Below are positions 36,718 through 45,791 of a stretch of DNA of 64,000 bases, piece by piece. Source of the stretch: Pseudomonas vanderleydeniana (GTDB taxonomy: Bacteria > Pseudomonadota > Gammaproteobacteria > Pseudomonadales > Pseudomonadaceae); NCBI RefSeq assembly GCF_014268755.2, contig NZ_CP077093.1, forward strand, positions 1,848,001 through 1,912,000, written 5' to 3'. The position numbers and the translations under genes are program-made. Below the pieces are notes generated by a model. That model was not told where the DNA came from and did not search any database. It worked only from the letters and a program-made list of their open reading frames with translations. Positions within the stretch are counted from its first letter, which is position 1, and each line of letters begins with the position of its first letter.

Positions 36718-37037
36718 TTTCTTTTCACCTTGTGAGTTATCCAGAGCGCCTTGGCTTGATTGATGTCGTTTTGCTGTCTGTCCTTTGACCCGCCACCTAA
36801 CAGGAAAATGACTTTTTGGTCCTCCAATGCGTAGTAGAGGCGGTAGCCGGGACCAAAATCGAGCTTCATTTCAAAAACACCATCGCCAACCGGCTCGGTG
36901 ATGCCAAAGTGGCCGAGAGAGGCGCGGTCGACCCTGGCAGTGATTCTTGCTTTGGTTCGAATGTCTCGCACGCTATCGAGCCAGGCTTGGTAAATGTCCA
37001 CTCCATTGGCAGACAATAGATGTTCCACTTCGTACAT
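36714..37037 (-). CDS. RelE/ParE-superfamily toxin (HigB-like)
   Basis: 107 residues. YQAWLDSVRDIRTKARITAR, then GDGVFEMKLDFGPGYRLYYA and VIFLLGGGSKDRQQNDINQA define the RelE/HigB-type mRNA interferase fold (addiction-module killer subfamily). The start is taken at the ATG complementary to 37035-37037; a GTG sits one codon upstream. Toxin first, then antitoxin, in one operon between two direct repeats. Confidence 0.9.
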   Translation of the reverse strand: MYEVEHLLSANGVDIYQAWLDSVRDIRTKARITARVDRASLGHFGITEPVGDGVFEMKLDFGPGYRLYYALEDQKVIFLLGGGSKDRQQNDINQAKALWITHKVKRK

Positions 37038-37578
37038 CACGATTGTACCTTAAAAGAGACATTTTGTGGGGTAGTGTTTTATATGCGCTACCGCAATTCT
37101 CTGAGGTAGCCACTGAGTGCTGGCATCTTGGCAAGGTGTTTTGTTGGTATCGCAGCAGGACGTCTGCTGTCTGGAGGGAGGAGGCGCGGTAGTGGCGGGG
37201 CTAGGCTAGCGGCGGCAATGCCTGTCTGATAGTCAGGCATCTGCCACGCAATAGACGCACTTGTCTTATTGATTGGTAGGCTTTTTCATTTGTAACCCGT
37301 CAAGACAAGGCCGTTCAAGGAAGTCACCATGTTCATGCAGGCTCTGCAACATCGCATACCGGCTTCTGCAGAGTGACGTCCGAGTACCGGCTACGTTCTA
37401 TATGTTCCATTCGTTGCCAGGATGCGCAAGCAGTACGAGCAGAATGCGGCGACCCCGTCACTGATTTCCCGCCCTCAGCCCTGATCACGCTGTATGAAAA
37501 AAATCATCCCACTCTGTATCTATCGATCGCGCAGGCCCATCGGTACGGTGCGAGTTCCTTCAACGACGGGAAACAATC
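37038..37578. other. Intergenic region between HigBA and the cupin gene
   Basis: 541 bases. It contains the HigBA promoter region, structured repeat copy 2 (37201-37291) and the cupin upstream region. Short frames at 37273-37588 lack protein features. Confidence 0.5.
37201..37291. repeat. Structured direct repeat, copy 2 (right of HigBA)
   Basis: CTAGGCTAGCGGCGGCAATG, then CCTG...CAGGCAT, CAATAGAC...GTCTTATTG and a closing GTAGGCTTTTTC. It forms the same two hairpins as copy 1, with some different stem pairs (ATGCCTG/CAGGCAT here, GATGCC/GGCATC there). Confidence 0.8.
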
Positions 37579-37908
37579 ATGGAACTGACCGGCATCCCAT
37601 TTGGCACGACCGACTGGTCGACGATCGAGCCCGTTCCGCATCCGGGCGAAACCGGCACGGCCTATTGGCGCACCTGCCAGTTCGGTGGCATAAGGGTCCG
37701 GCTGGTTGAGTACAGTCCGGGGTATCTGGCCGATCATTGGTGTCGCAAGGGCCACATCCTGCTCTGCCTGGAAGGGCAACTGGACACCGAACTGGAAGAT
37801 GGCCGTGTGTTCACGCTGACCGCAGGCATGAGCTACCAGGTGGCCGACCAGGCCGAAGCGCATCGCTCGTCGACCGTCAGCGGCGCCAAACTGTTCATCG
37901 TGGATTGA
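37579..37908 (+). CDS. DHCW-motif cupin protein
   Basis: 109 residues in a single cupin barrel. ADHWCRKGHILLCLEG carries the DHCW-type motif (here DHWC) and the His ligand, followed by LTAGMSYQVADQAEAHRS. Conserved in proteobacteria; catalytic role unknown. ATG 37579 with a GGGAA-type site upstream. Originally it may have been adjacent to the LysR gene at 39039 before the MntA-HepT insertion. Confidence 0.85.
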   Translation: MELTGIPFGTTDWSTIEPVPHPGETGTAYWRTCQFGGIRVRLVEYSPGYLADHWCRKGHILLCLEGQLDTELEDGRVFTLTAGMSYQVADQAEAHRSSTVSGAKLFIVD

Positions 37909-37960
37909 TAGAACATGTCATCGATTTCGCAACCTGTTGAACTGGCTCGCCAGAGGTAAC

Positions 37961-38082
37961 CTCTTTCTGCACTTGGAGGGTTTGGGGGAGCAGGGGCAAC
38001 GGATGAATCGCAACGAATTGCGCAAGGCCGACATCAACCTGATGGTGGTGTTCGAAACCCTGATGCTGGAACGCAATGTCAC
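37961..38082 (+). repeat. Direct repeat of the LysR 5' region, left copy
   Basis: About 122 bases match 38997-39118 with roughly seven differences. They include the leader TTTGGGGGAGCAGGGGCAAC, the ATG and the first 26 codons of the LysR gene. The two copies bracket the mntA-hepT module. Confidence 0.92.
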
Positions 38083-38134
38083 GCAGAATCGTGGCAAATC
38101 GTTGGTCCGAAGCCCGTTTCAGCGGTTAGGATAG
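38003..38134 (+). pseudogene. Truncated 5' copy of the LysR-family regulator
   Basis: MNRNELRKADINLMVVFETL then MLERNVT is nearly identical to the start of the intact gene at 39039, then diverges into unrelated codons and stops at 38132-38134, 4 bases before mntA. Without the rest of the helix-turn-helix and the effector domain it cannot function. Confidence 0.85.
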
Positions 38135-38138
38135 CCCC

Positions 38139-38534
38139 ATGAATACTCAAGCCTTGCTGAATCATCTACAGCGCAGCCTGCCGGACTTGCTGGCCGTCTA
38201 CCTTTTCGGTAGCCATGCGCAAGGTACGGCCGGTCCCGGCAGCGACCTGGATGTAGCATTGTTGTTGCCCGGACAAGCCGATCCTGTGTCGTTATGGCAG
38301 CTTTCCGGCGATCTTGCGGACATTGCCGGTTGCCCGGTGGACCTTGTCGATTTGCGTGCGGCGTCTACCGTGATGCAGTACCAGATACTGGTGCGGGGGC
38401 AACGCTTGTGGGCGAAGGATGTGCAGGCGGGATTGTTCGAGAGCTTCATACTCAGTGAAAAGCTGGCGCTGGACACTGCCAGGGCCGGGCTGCTGAGTGA
38501 TATCCAGACGGATGGAGTCATCTATGGTCGATGA
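38139..38534 (+). CDS. mntA: MntA-type nucleotidyltransferase antitoxin
   Basis: 131 residues. Minimal nucleotidyltransferase fold with LFGSHAQGTAGPGSDLDVAL (GSx10DxD, about residues 24-41) and a later Asp in CPVDLVDL. MntA antitoxins AMPylate a Tyr of the partner HepT to silence it. Overlaps hepT by 11 bases, the classical order. GTTAGGA lies shortly upstream of ATG 38139. Confidence 0.9.
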   Translation: MNTQALLNHLQRSLPDLLAVYLFGSHAQGTAGPGSDLDVALLLPGQADPVSLWQLSGDLADIAGCPVDLVDLRAASTVMQYQILVRGQRLWAKDVQAGLFESFILSEKLALDTARAGLLSDIQTDGVIYGR

Positions 38535-38952
38535 TGTATTGGTCAACAAGGCCGCGAGCATTGAGCGCTGTGTCGCCAGGGTGCGTGAGGAGTACGAGAA
38601 GGATCCGGCGACCTTCGCCACTGATTTTACACGCCAGGACGCCGCCATCTTGAACATCCAGCGGGCGTGCGAGGCTGCGCTGGATATGGGGCATCACCTT
38701 ATCCGTCGAGAGCGCCTTGGTGTGCCGCAAAGTGCACGGGACGTCTTCGAGCTGCTGTTTCAGGGCGGATGGGTGGTCGAGGCCCAACTGAAGACGCTGA
38801 AAAACATGGTGGGCTTCAGGAATATTGCGGTGCACGACTATCAGGTGCTGCAACTGCCGATTACGGTTTCGATCATTACGCAGCATCTGGGTGACTTTCT
38901 TCAGTTCAGTGCGTTCATCCTGCGCAAGGATGCCATGTCCCGAACTTCCTGA
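38524..38952 (+). CDS. hepT: HepT-like HEPN ribonuclease toxin
   Basis: 142 residues from ATG 38524, inside the mntA 3' end. All-helical HEPN domain with the catalytic RNIAVHDY (Rx4HxY) near residues 100-107; the Tyr is the AMPylation target in this family. DMGHHLIRRERLGVPQSARD is also typical of DUF86/HepT. Forms a type VII toxin-antitoxin pair with MntA. Confidence 0.92.
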   Translation: MVDDVLVNKAASIERCVARVREEYEKDPATFATDFTRQDAAILNIQRACEAALDMGHHLIRRERLGVPQSARDVFELLFQGGWVVEAQLKTLKNMVGFRNIAVHDYQVLQLPITVSIITQHLGDFLQFSAFILRKDAMSRTS

Positions 38953-38996
38953 GGTTTTCCCATCCCCGCACAATCCACGTAGACGCCAGTGGTCAC

Positions 38997-39118
38997 ATCT
39001 TTCTACACTTGCAGGGTTTGGGGGAGCAGGGGCAACGGATGAATCGCAACGAACTGCGCAAGGCCGACATCAACCTGATGGTGGTGTTCGAAGCCCTGAT
39101 GCTGGAACGCAATGTGAC
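38997..39118 (+). repeat. Direct repeat of the LysR 5' region, right copy (in gene)
   Basis: The partner of 37961-38082, forming the leader and first codons of the intact LysR gene. It begins 44 bases after the hepT stop. Confidence 0.92.
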
Positions 39119-39962
39119 ACGGGTGGCGGAAAAGCTCTTTCTTGGCCAGCCGACCATCAGTTCGGCGCTCAATCGCCTGCGGGCGATGTTCAACGATCCG
39201 CTGTTCATCCGCGTCGGCCACCGCATGGAGCCGACCGCCCGCGCCGAGGAACTGATCCAGTACCTGTCGCCGGCCCTTGACTCGCTGTCCAATGCCCTGA
39301 GCCTGACCCACGATTTCGATCCGGCCAGCAGCACCATGACCTTTCGCATCGGGCTGTCGGACGACGTCGAATTCGGTCTGCTGCCCAACCTGCTGCGCGC
39401 CCTGCGCCAGGAAGCGCCGAATGTAATGATCGTGGTCCAGCACGTCGACTACTGGCGTATCCCGGACCTGCTCGCTTCCGGCGACATCACGGTGGGCATC
39501 AGCCAGACCCGCGGCCTGCCGGCCAATGCCAAGCGCAAGTTGCTGCGGCATATCCAGCCGATGCTGCTGCGTGCCGATGCCTCGTCCACGCCCATGAGCC
39601 TCGATGAATACTGCGCCCGCCCGCATGTGCTGGTGTCCCATACGGCGAATGTCAGCAGCCTGGCCGATGAGTGGCTGGCGGAAATCGGCCGCAAGCGCCA
39701 CGTGGTGCTGTCAGTGCCGCAGTACAGTGCCTTGCCGGCCCTGCTGGCGGGCACCGACCTGATCGCCGGCCTGCCGGACTATACGGCGCTGGCCATGGCC
39801 GCCTCGGGTTCACTGTTCGCCGAACCGCTGCCGTTCAAGGCACCCACCCTGGACCTGTCGATGGTCTGGCTGGGGATCGTCGACACCGACCCGGCCGAAC
39901 GCTGGTTGCGTTCGCGGCTGGAGAAATTCATGAGCGACCGCCTGCCAGCGGCGCCCGTATAA
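39039..39962 (+). CDS. LysR-family transcriptional regulator
   Basis: 307 residues. N-terminal winged helix-turn-helix (MVVFEALMLERNVTRVAEKL then FLGQPTISSALNRLRAMF) and a LysR substrate-binding domain (about 92-300, MTFRIGLSDDVEFGLLPNLL). N-terminal style resembles NodD/LeuO-type members. The target is unknown; neighbours are a CHM-isomerase-like gene and a polyamine-type GS gene. ATG 39039 is preserved in the duplicated copy. Confidence 0.9.
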   Translation: MNRNELRKADINLMVVFEALMLERNVTRVAEKLFLGQPTISSALNRLRAMFNDPLFIRVGHRMEPTARAEELIQYLSPALDSLSNALSLTHDFDPASSTMTFRIGLSDDVEFGLLPNLLRALRQEAPNVMIVVQHVDYWRIPDLLASGDITVGISQTRGLPANAKRKLLRHIQPMLLRADASSTPMSLDEYCARPHVLVSHTANVSSLADEWLAEIGRKRHVVLSVPQYSALPALLAGTDLIAGLPDYTALAMAASGSLFAEPLPFKAPTLDLSMVWLGIVDTDPAERWLRSRLEKFMSDRLPAAPV

Positions 39963-40033
39963 GGTTTTTCTGACCGTTTCGACAGGTTGCGTGTTATACC
40001 TTGCGCCTTCCCCCGACCGTTCGGAGCCATTGC

Positions 40034-40393
40034 ATGCCTCACGTTTTCCTGGAGTACACCTCGAACCTGACCGATTTCGAGCCCGATAACGCCCTGTTGC
40101 GGATCAACCATGTGCTGGTGGCATCCGGTCAGTTCGCGGCGGAGTTCGATATCAAGAGTCGGGCGACCCGGGTGGAGACCTTTCGCGTGGGTACCGGCCT
40201 GACCGTGCGCGGCTTCGTGCATGTGAAGCTGGCGCTGTTGAGCGGTCGCTCGCCACAGGTGAAGGCGCAACTCTCCGAGAGCCTGCTGGCCGGCTTGCAG
40301 GAGCTGGGCAACTGGCCGTCATCGGTCGAGGTGCAGTTGTCGGTCGAGGTGGTGGACCTGGATCGCGAGTCCTACAGGAAAGCTCTGCTCTGA
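40034..40393 (+). CDS. 5-carboxymethyl-2-hydroxymuconate isomerase-like protein
   Basis: 119 residues of the tautomerase superfamily CHMI family. Starting PHVFLEYTSNL, it exposes Pro as the presumed catalytic residue after Met removal, with RATRVETFRVG and GFVHVKLALLSGRS typical of the trimeric enzyme. CHMI acts in homoprotocatechuate degradation, but no other genes of that pathway are nearby, so the physiological role is uncertain. Confidence 0.85.
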   Translation: MPHVFLEYTSNLTDFEPDNALLRINHVLVASGQFAAEFDIKSRATRVETFRVGTGLTVRGFVHVKLALLSGRSPQVKAQLSESLLAGLQELGNWPSSVEVQLSVEVVDLDRESYRKALL

Positions 40394-40778
40394 TGGGGCA
40401 ATGTTTAGTCGCCGGGTAACCGAGCGTTGTAAAAACTGCATTTAACGGCTTATCCCGGCGTGTGAGTCTGCAACTCTTCTGTTCATTGCGGCAGGCTCAT
40501 GGACGCGCGCATCAACGAGATCAGTCATGACGTGTCGAGCGGCGCCCAGGCGCCTGCTCCCGATGCCGCTGGTTCGTCGATGGCGGCTATCCCCAGCGCG
40601 GTCGCGCTGCCTTGCGAGCTGGCCTTCTGGGCGCTGTGGCACTGTCGCCATGCGCGGCCACCGGATGTTGCCTATTCCCGTTGAGTCATTTCACTGACCC
40701 TGGTTGGCCCTTGTCGGTCACCCGGGTCGAAGTGGTGGGCGTTGCTGCGCCTGCCTGACGCGGAATATGAGAAAAACC
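40394..40778. other. Intergenic region upstream of the GS-family gene
   Basis: 385 bases. A 61-codon frame (40499-40684) begins at an ATG with a weak GGCAGG upstream; its product has no recognisable feature and it is left unannotated. No clear promoter pair was recognised. Confidence 0.4.
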
Positions 40779-42164
40779 ATGAGTGTCGTTGCCTGCCAGT
40801 CCTTCGCTGCCCTTGAAGAAGCCCGGTCGTTCCTGGAACGGAACCCGGATATCGAAATGTTCGAGTTGTTCATCGTCGACAATAACGGTGTGCCCCGGGG
40901 CAAGCTGTTGCACCGGGACGAGTTGCTGGCGGTATATGCCAGCGGCCGGCCGTTGCCGAGCACGATTCTCGGCCTGACCCTCAATGGCGACGATGTGGAA
41001 AACTCCGGCTTGGTCTGGGACGTCGGCGATATCGATTGCCGTGCCTATCCCATTGCCGGGAGCCTGCAGCGCATGCCCTGGCGGTTGATACCGACGGCGG
41101 CCGTGCAGGTCGGCATGCACCCGACCGAGGGGTTGCCGGCAGCGGTGGCCGATCCCCGTCAGTTGCTCGCCAGGGTGGTTGGGCAGCTCCAGGCCGAGGG
41201 CTACTATCCGGTGATGGCGGCGGAGCTGGAGTTCTATCTGCTCGACCGGCAGCGCGACGGCAACGGTCGCCCGCAGCCGGCCCGCGATGCCGATGGCGGG
41301 CGGCCACGGGCCACGCAGGTCTATGGCTTGCGCGAGCTGGAACAGATCGAGCCGTTTCTCGCCGACCTCTATGAGGCCTGCAAACTCCAGGGCATTCCCG
41401 CACGCACGGCGATTTCCGAATACGCGCCCGGCCAGGTGGAAATCACCCTGGAACACCGTGCCGATGCCTTGCAGGCGATGGACGAGGCGGTGCGCTACAA
41501 GCGGCTGGTCAAGGGCGTGGCGCACAAGCACGGGATGATCGCCTGTTTCATGGCCAAGCCTTTCGACGACCTGGCCGGTACCGGCATGCACATGCATGTG
41601 AGCCTGGCCGACAGCGAAGGGCGCAACCTGTTCGCCAGCGAGGCGGCCGAGGGGACGCCATTGCTGAAGCAGGCGGTGGGTGGCCTGCTCGCGACCCTGC
41701 TCGATTCGTTGCTGCTGTTCTGCCCCAACGCCAACTCCTACCGACGCTTCCAGAGCAACAGCTATGCGCCGCTGGCGGCGACCTGGGGTGTCGACAACCG
41801 TACCGTGAGCCTGCGGGTGCCGGGCGGGCCGGCAACGTCGCGGCATATCGAACATCGGATCTGTGGTGCCGATGCCAACCCGTACCTGGCGGCTGCGGCG
41901 ATCCTGGCCGGTATTCATCGCGGCATCGTCGGGCAACTGGACCCCGGCGCACCGGTCGAGGGCAACGGTTATGCCCAGGCCGGCGAGCGCCTGCCCACGG
42001 ACTGGCTGACCAGCCTGAGGGCCCTGGAGGGGTCCGCCTGGGCCCGCGATACGTTCGGTAGCGAATTCCTCGGGGTCTACCTGGCGGTCAAGCGCGCGGA
42101 GTACCGGCAGTTCATGGGCGAAGTCGGCGAGCAGGACTGGCGCTGGTATCTGCACCAGGCCTGA
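40779..42164 (+). CDS. Glutamine synthetase family, probable gamma-glutamylpolyamine synthetase
   Basis: 461 residues from ATG 40779; another ATG at 40767 adds four. GS fold: N-terminal beta-grasp (about 15-110), catalytic domain with AAELEFYLLD, FMAKPFDDLAGTGMHMHVSL, NSYRRFQSNSYAPLAATWG and CGADANPYLAAAAILAG. It lacks the GlnA adenylylation Tyr region and resembles the PuuA/PauA type, which glutamylates putrescine and other polyamines. No other puu/pau genes are adjacent, so substrate is inferred. Confidence 0.85.
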   Translation: MSVVACQSFAALEEARSFLERNPDIEMFELFIVDNNGVPRGKLLHRDELLAVYASGRPLPSTILGLTLNGDDVENSGLVWDVGDIDCRAYPIAGSLQRMPWRLIPTAAVQVGMHPTEGLPAAVADPRQLLARVVGQLQAEGYYPVMAAELEFYLLDRQRDGNGRPQPARDADGGRPRATQVYGLRELEQIEPFLADLYEACKLQGIPARTAISEYAPGQVEITLEHRADALQAMDEAVRYKRLVKGVAHKHGMIACFMAKPFDDLAGTGMHMHVSLADSEGRNLFASEAAEGTPLLKQAVGGLLATLLDSLLLFCPNANSYRRFQSNSYAPLAATWGVDNRTVSLRVPGGPATSRHIEHRICGADANPYLAAAAILAGIHRGIVGQLDPGAPVEGNGYAQAGERLPTDWLTSLRALEGSAWARDTFGSEFLGVYLAVKRAEYRQFMGEVGEQDWRWYLHQA

Positions 42165-42307
42165 ATGGGCCGGCTTGATGCGGCGGCGGCGTTTTTTTCA
42201 CGAAATGTTGATGCGCACCTGACTAAGGTTCAAGTGCTGTCGGGAGTTGTATTCATGCTTGCGGCAGCGCTTCCGATCGTCGGTCAATGCAGCAGAGTCC
42301 GTCAGAC

Positions 42308-42985
42308 ATGTCAGCGCCATCGCCTTCACTCGTCGAGCTTGAGTTCGCCCGCCAGCATGCGCGCGAGCATGCCCAGGTGTGCCGCAATGCTCAACCCCAG
42401 GGGCTGTTGGCGCGCCTTGCGCATTGGCGCGAGGAGTGCCTGGTGCGCCAGGCGCTGAAACTGGCGGGTGAGCCGGGCCTGGTGCTGGACCTGCCCTGTG
42501 GTGCGGGCCGCTTCTGGCCGGTGCTGGCGCAGCGTGGCAACCGGGTGGTCCTGGCGGCGGATTCGTCGCGGGAAATGCTCGACCACTGTGCGGTTCATCA
42601 TCCGCCCGAGCTGTTCAAGCGAGTCAGGATTTTCCACAGTTCGGCATTCGTCATCGGCTTGCCGGAAAACTCGGTGGACTGCATTTTCTGCCTGCCGTTC
42701 TTCGCCCATGTCGCCGAGCGGGAGCATCGGCTGGCGATCCTTGGCGAGTTTCACCGGGTCACTCGCGACACGGTGATCATCTCCGTGTACCTGAGCGGCA
42801 ACCTCATGGCCTGGCACCGTCGCAATCGGCTCCTTCCGTCGGACCAGGATGGCCAGCCAGCGATAGTGGGCAAGACGCAGATCGAGGCCGAGTTTCAGGA
42901 GGCCGGCTTCGAGATCGTCGGCCACCGCGATCTCCTGCCGGGGTATGCCATGCGTCGGGTCTATGTCCTGCGTAAGGACAGCTGA
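42308..42985 (+). CDS. SAM-dependent methyltransferase (class I)
   Basis: 225 residues. SAM-binding motif I VLDLPCGAGRFWPVLA near 60-75, the acidic VVLAADSSREML, and motif IV VDCIFCLPFFAHVAE. The N-terminal HREC-like helical region (ARQHAREHAQVCRNAQPQGL) is shared by a Pseudomonas methyltransferase group near rnd. Acceptor unknown. ATG 42308 preferred over the in-frame 42287 start because of the CAGAG-type site. Confidence 0.78.
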   Translation: MSAPSPSLVELEFARQHAREHAQVCRNAQPQGLLARLAHWREECLVRQALKLAGEPGLVLDLPCGAGRFWPVLAQRGNRVVLAADSSREMLDHCAVHHPPELFKRVRIFHSSAFVIGLPENSVDCIFCLPFFAHVAEREHRLAILGEFHRVTRDTVIISVYLSGNLMAWHRRNRLLPSDQDGQPAIVGKTQIEAEFQEAGFEIVGHRDLLPGYAMRRVYVLRKDS

Positions 42986-43126
42986 CACCTGTCGGCCCCT
43001 GCGAACTTGACGAGTAAGACTATTCTTTCACCGCAGCGGGGCATTCGCCTACGCACTTGCAGCGCGGATGCTCGGAAATCGCCTGCGGCGATATATACTG
43101 CGCGCCATTCTTCAAGGGAGAGCCGT

Positions 43127-44260
43127 GTGGCCATCGATATTCACTGGATTCGCGACAACGATAGCCTCGGTCGGCATTGCACTGAATGGCAGCAACTACC
43201 TTTCGTTGCCCTCGACACCGAATTCATGCGGGTCGACACCTTTTACCCCATCGCCGGGCTGATCCAGATCGGTGATGGCGCCCGCGCCTACCTGATCGAC
43301 CCGCTGACCATCGACGACTGGCAACCGCTGGCTGCGCTGCTGGACAACCCGGCGGTGGTCAAGGTCGTGCACGCCTGCAGCGAGGACCTCGAAGTCCTGC
43401 TGCGCCTGACCGGCAGCCTGCCGGCACCGCTGTTCGACACCCAACTGGCCGCCGGTTACCTGAACCTCGGTTTTTCCATGGGTTATTCGCGGCTGGTCCA
43501 GGAGGTCCTCGGTATCGAGTTGCCCAAGGGCGAAACCCGTTCCGACTGGCTGCAGCGCCCGCTGTCGGAGACCCAGGTCAGTTATGCCGCCGAAGATGCG
43601 CTGCATCTGGCCGAGGTCTACAACCGGTTGCGCCCGCAACTGTCGGACGACAAGTACGCCTGGGTATTGGAAGATGGCGCCGAACTGGTCGCCAACCTGC
43701 GCCGTGAGGTCGATCCCAACGAGATCTATCGCGACGCCAAGCTGGCCTGGAAACTGTCCCGGGCACAACTGGCGGTACTGCGTGAACTCTGCGCCTGGCG
43801 CGAGCGTGAGGCCCGTGCCCGCGATCTGCCGCGCAACCGGATCATCCGCGAGCACTCGCTGTGGCCCTTGGCCAAGAGCCAGCCGGATAACCTGGTGACC
43901 CTGGCCCGTATCGAGGACATGCACCCGCGCACCGTGCGCCAGGATGGCGAGTTCCTGCTCGGGCTGATCAAGCGTGCGGCCAGCCTGCCGATGGACCAGT
44001 GGCCGCCCGCGGTGCCCGAACCCTTGCCGATCGAGGCCGGTGCGCTGGTCAAGCGCCTGCGGGCGGTGGGCCAGGCGGCGGCCGAGCGCATGAACATCGT
44101 GCCGGAGCTGATGCTGCGCAAGAAAACCCTGGAAGCGCTGATCAAGAGCGGCTTCCCTGACGGACCCTATCAATTGCCCGATTCGCTGCGTGGCTGGCGC
44201 CGCGAATTGCTGGGCCAGGCCCTGCTCGACAGCCTGGCGACTGCCGGAGAACAGCCTTGA
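43127..44260 (+). CDS. rnd: Ribonuclease D
   Basis: 377 residues. DEDD 3'-5' exonuclease domain: [33 protein letters not shown] and [12 protein letters not shown] (Yx3D). An HRDC domain follows (about 215-295, [20 protein letters not shown]). It processes tRNA 3' ends. The start GTG 43127 has AAGGGAGAG ahead; a TATACT -10 candidate is at 43094-43099. Overlaps the ycgL start by 4 bases. Confidence 0.95.
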   Translation: MAIDIHWIRDNDSLGRHCTEWQQLPFVALDTEFMRVDTFYPIAGLIQIGDGARAYLIDPLTIDDWQPLAALLDNPAVVKVVHACSEDLEVLLRLTGSLPAPLFDTQLAAGYLNLGFSMGYSRLVQEVLGIELPKGETRSDWLQRPLSETQVSYAAEDALHLAEVYNRLRPQLSDDKYAWVLEDGAELVANLRREVDPNEIYRDAKLAWKLSRAQLAVLRELCAWREREARARDLPRNRIIREHSLWPLAKSQPDNLVTLARIEDMHPRTVRQDGEFLLGLIKRAASLPMDQWPPAVPEPLPIEAGALVKRLRAVGQAAAERMNIVPELMLRKKTLEALIKSGFPDGPYQLPDSLRGWRRELLGQALLDSLATAGEQP

Positions 44261-44550
44261 AACACATCTGCTCGATCTATCGCAGCCCCCGCAAGAACGA
44301 AATGTACCTCTACGTGCTCAAGAGCGAAGCCCTGGAGCGCGTACCGGAAACCCTCCTGCAGGCGTTCGGCAAGCCGCAGCATGCCTTCGACCTGGTGCTG
44401 ACGCCCGAGCGCAAGCTGGCGCGCGAGGATATCCACAAGGTGCTCGAGAACCTCGAGAAGCAGGGTTACCACCTGCAGATGCCACCGGCCGAGGACGAGT
44501 ACATCGAACACCTGCCCGAAGAGTTGTTGCGGCGCAATGACCCGGTCTGA
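44257..44550 (+). CDS. YcgL domain protein
   Basis: 97 residues. [20 protein letters not shown] and [20 protein letters not shown] match the YcgL family, small proteins of unresolved function commonly encoded after rnd. The start is TTG 44257, overlapping the rnd TGA, consistent with translational coupling. Confidence 0.9.
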   Translation: MKHICSIYRSPRKNEMYLYVLKSEALERVPETLLQAFGKPQHAFDLVLTPERKLAREDIHKVLENLEKQGYHLQMPPAEDEYIEHLPEELLRRNDPV

Positions 44551-44671
44551 TCCACATCCCTGAGCGCCCACGGGGCGCTCCACTTCAATGGAATGCATTC
44601 CGGCGGCTGCCGAGCACGATGGAGAGCGCTTCATCGGCGGCTGCCCGTACCGTTTCTGAAAGGTTTGAACC

Positions 44672-45604
44672 ATGCGCGTTCTGATTGCCGAACACGACCA
44701 TGCCGTGTACGCCCGCCTGCTGCACCAGGCGCTGCCTGAACTTGAAGTCATGACCAGTGGCGATTCGGCCAAGCTTTCGGGCATGGCCTCCGATTGTCCG
44801 GTGTGGCTCGGGCAGCCGGACCTGATGGCCAGCCTGCTGCGCCAGGGCCACCGTCCGCAGTGGCTGCAATCGACCTGGGCGGGGATTACCCCGCTGCTGG
44901 CTGAAGGGCTGCCGCGCGACTATCGCCTGACCCGTGCCGTGGGCATCTTCGGCCAGGCCATGGCCGAATATGTCCTGACCTACATGCTCGGCCATGAACG
45001 CGAGGTCCTGGCGCGCCTGGTCAGCCAGGTCGAGCGCAAGTGGGATAACCGCACCGGCCAGGGGCTGGCCGGGCGCAAGGTGCTGATCGTCGGCGCGGGC
45101 GATATCGGCCAGAGCGTGGCGCAATTCCTGCAGCCGTTCGGGGTCGAGTTGTACGGGATCGCCAGCGAGCCCCGCGAGCAGGCGCCGTTCATCCGCGTCG
45201 ATGGCCTGGAGGCACTGGGTGAGCGGGTAGGCGAGGTGGACTACGTGGTCAACCTGTTGCCCAACACCCCGGCGACCCATGACCTGTACGACGCGGCGAT
45301 GTTCAAGCGCTTCAAGCCGACCGGCCTGTTCATCAACGCCGGGCGCGGCGTGGCGGTGGTCGACGCGGACCTGGTGGAGGCATTGAAGGAAGGCCATCTG
45401 GCCGGTGCGGTGATCGACGTCTGCCGCCAGGAGCCGTTGCCGCAGCGCCATCCGTTCTGGACCGCCTGGGGCCTGTTGCTGACCGGCCACAGTTCGGCAC
45501 CGACGTCGCCGTCGATGATGGTGCGGTTGTTCGTCGAGAACCTGCGAGCGTACCAGGCGGGCGAGTCGCTGCGCGGCGAAGTGCAATTCGAGCGCGGTTA
45601 CTGA
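44672..45604 (+). CDS. D-2-hydroxyacid dehydrogenase (GhrA-like)
   Basis: 310 residues. NAD(P)-binding motif KVLIVGAGDIGQSVAQFL at about 135-152, then VNLLPNTPATHDL, the catalytic Arg in FINAGRGVAVVD, Glu in DVCRQEPLPQRHPFW and His in TGHSSAPTSP. Likely reduces glyoxylate, hydroxypyruvate or a similar 2-oxoacid. ATG 44672; syntenic with PAO1 downstream of rnd-ycgL. Confidence 0.92.
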   Translation: MRVLIAEHDHAVYARLLHQALPELEVMTSGDSAKLSGMASDCPVWLGQPDLMASLLRQGHRPQWLQSTWAGITPLLAEGLPRDYRLTRAVGIFGQAMAEYVLTYMLGHEREVLARLVSQVERKWDNRTGQGLAGRKVLIVGAGDIGQSVAQFLQPFGVELYGIASEPREQAPFIRVDGLEALGERVGEVDYVVNLLPNTPATHDLYDAAMFKRFKPTGLFINAGRGVAVVDADLVEALKEGHLAGAVIDVCRQEPLPQRHPFWTAWGLLLTGHSSAPTSPSMMVRLFVENLRAYQAGESLRGEVQFERGY

Positions 45605-45620
45605 CCGTTGAATTCAACGA

Positions 45621-45769
45621 TGTGGCGAGCGGGCTTGCCCGCGCTGGGCTGCAAAGCAGCCCCAAAAACAGAACACTCGGTGCATCTGAATAAGCGAGGT
45701 GTCTGGCTTTAGGGCTGCTGCGCAGCCCAGCGCGGCGGTGCGGCGATCCGACAAGCCCGCTCGCCACAG
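45621..45769. repeat. Large REPIN
   Basis: TGTGGCGAGCGGGCTTGCCC (45621-) and GACAAGCCCGCTCGCCACA (45751-) form the outer arms, with inner arms GCTGGGCTGCAAAGCAGCCC and GGGCTGCTGCGCAGCCCAGC. A similar REPIN is at 58669-58801. Confidence 0.85.
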
Positions 45770-45791
45770 TCTGCCTGTCGCTGGCAAATGG

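Noticed and set aside
40499..40684. 61-codon frame upstream of the GS-family gene
   Set aside because: Weak ribosome site, no family, no features beyond Ala/Pro richness; could be real but cannot be supported.
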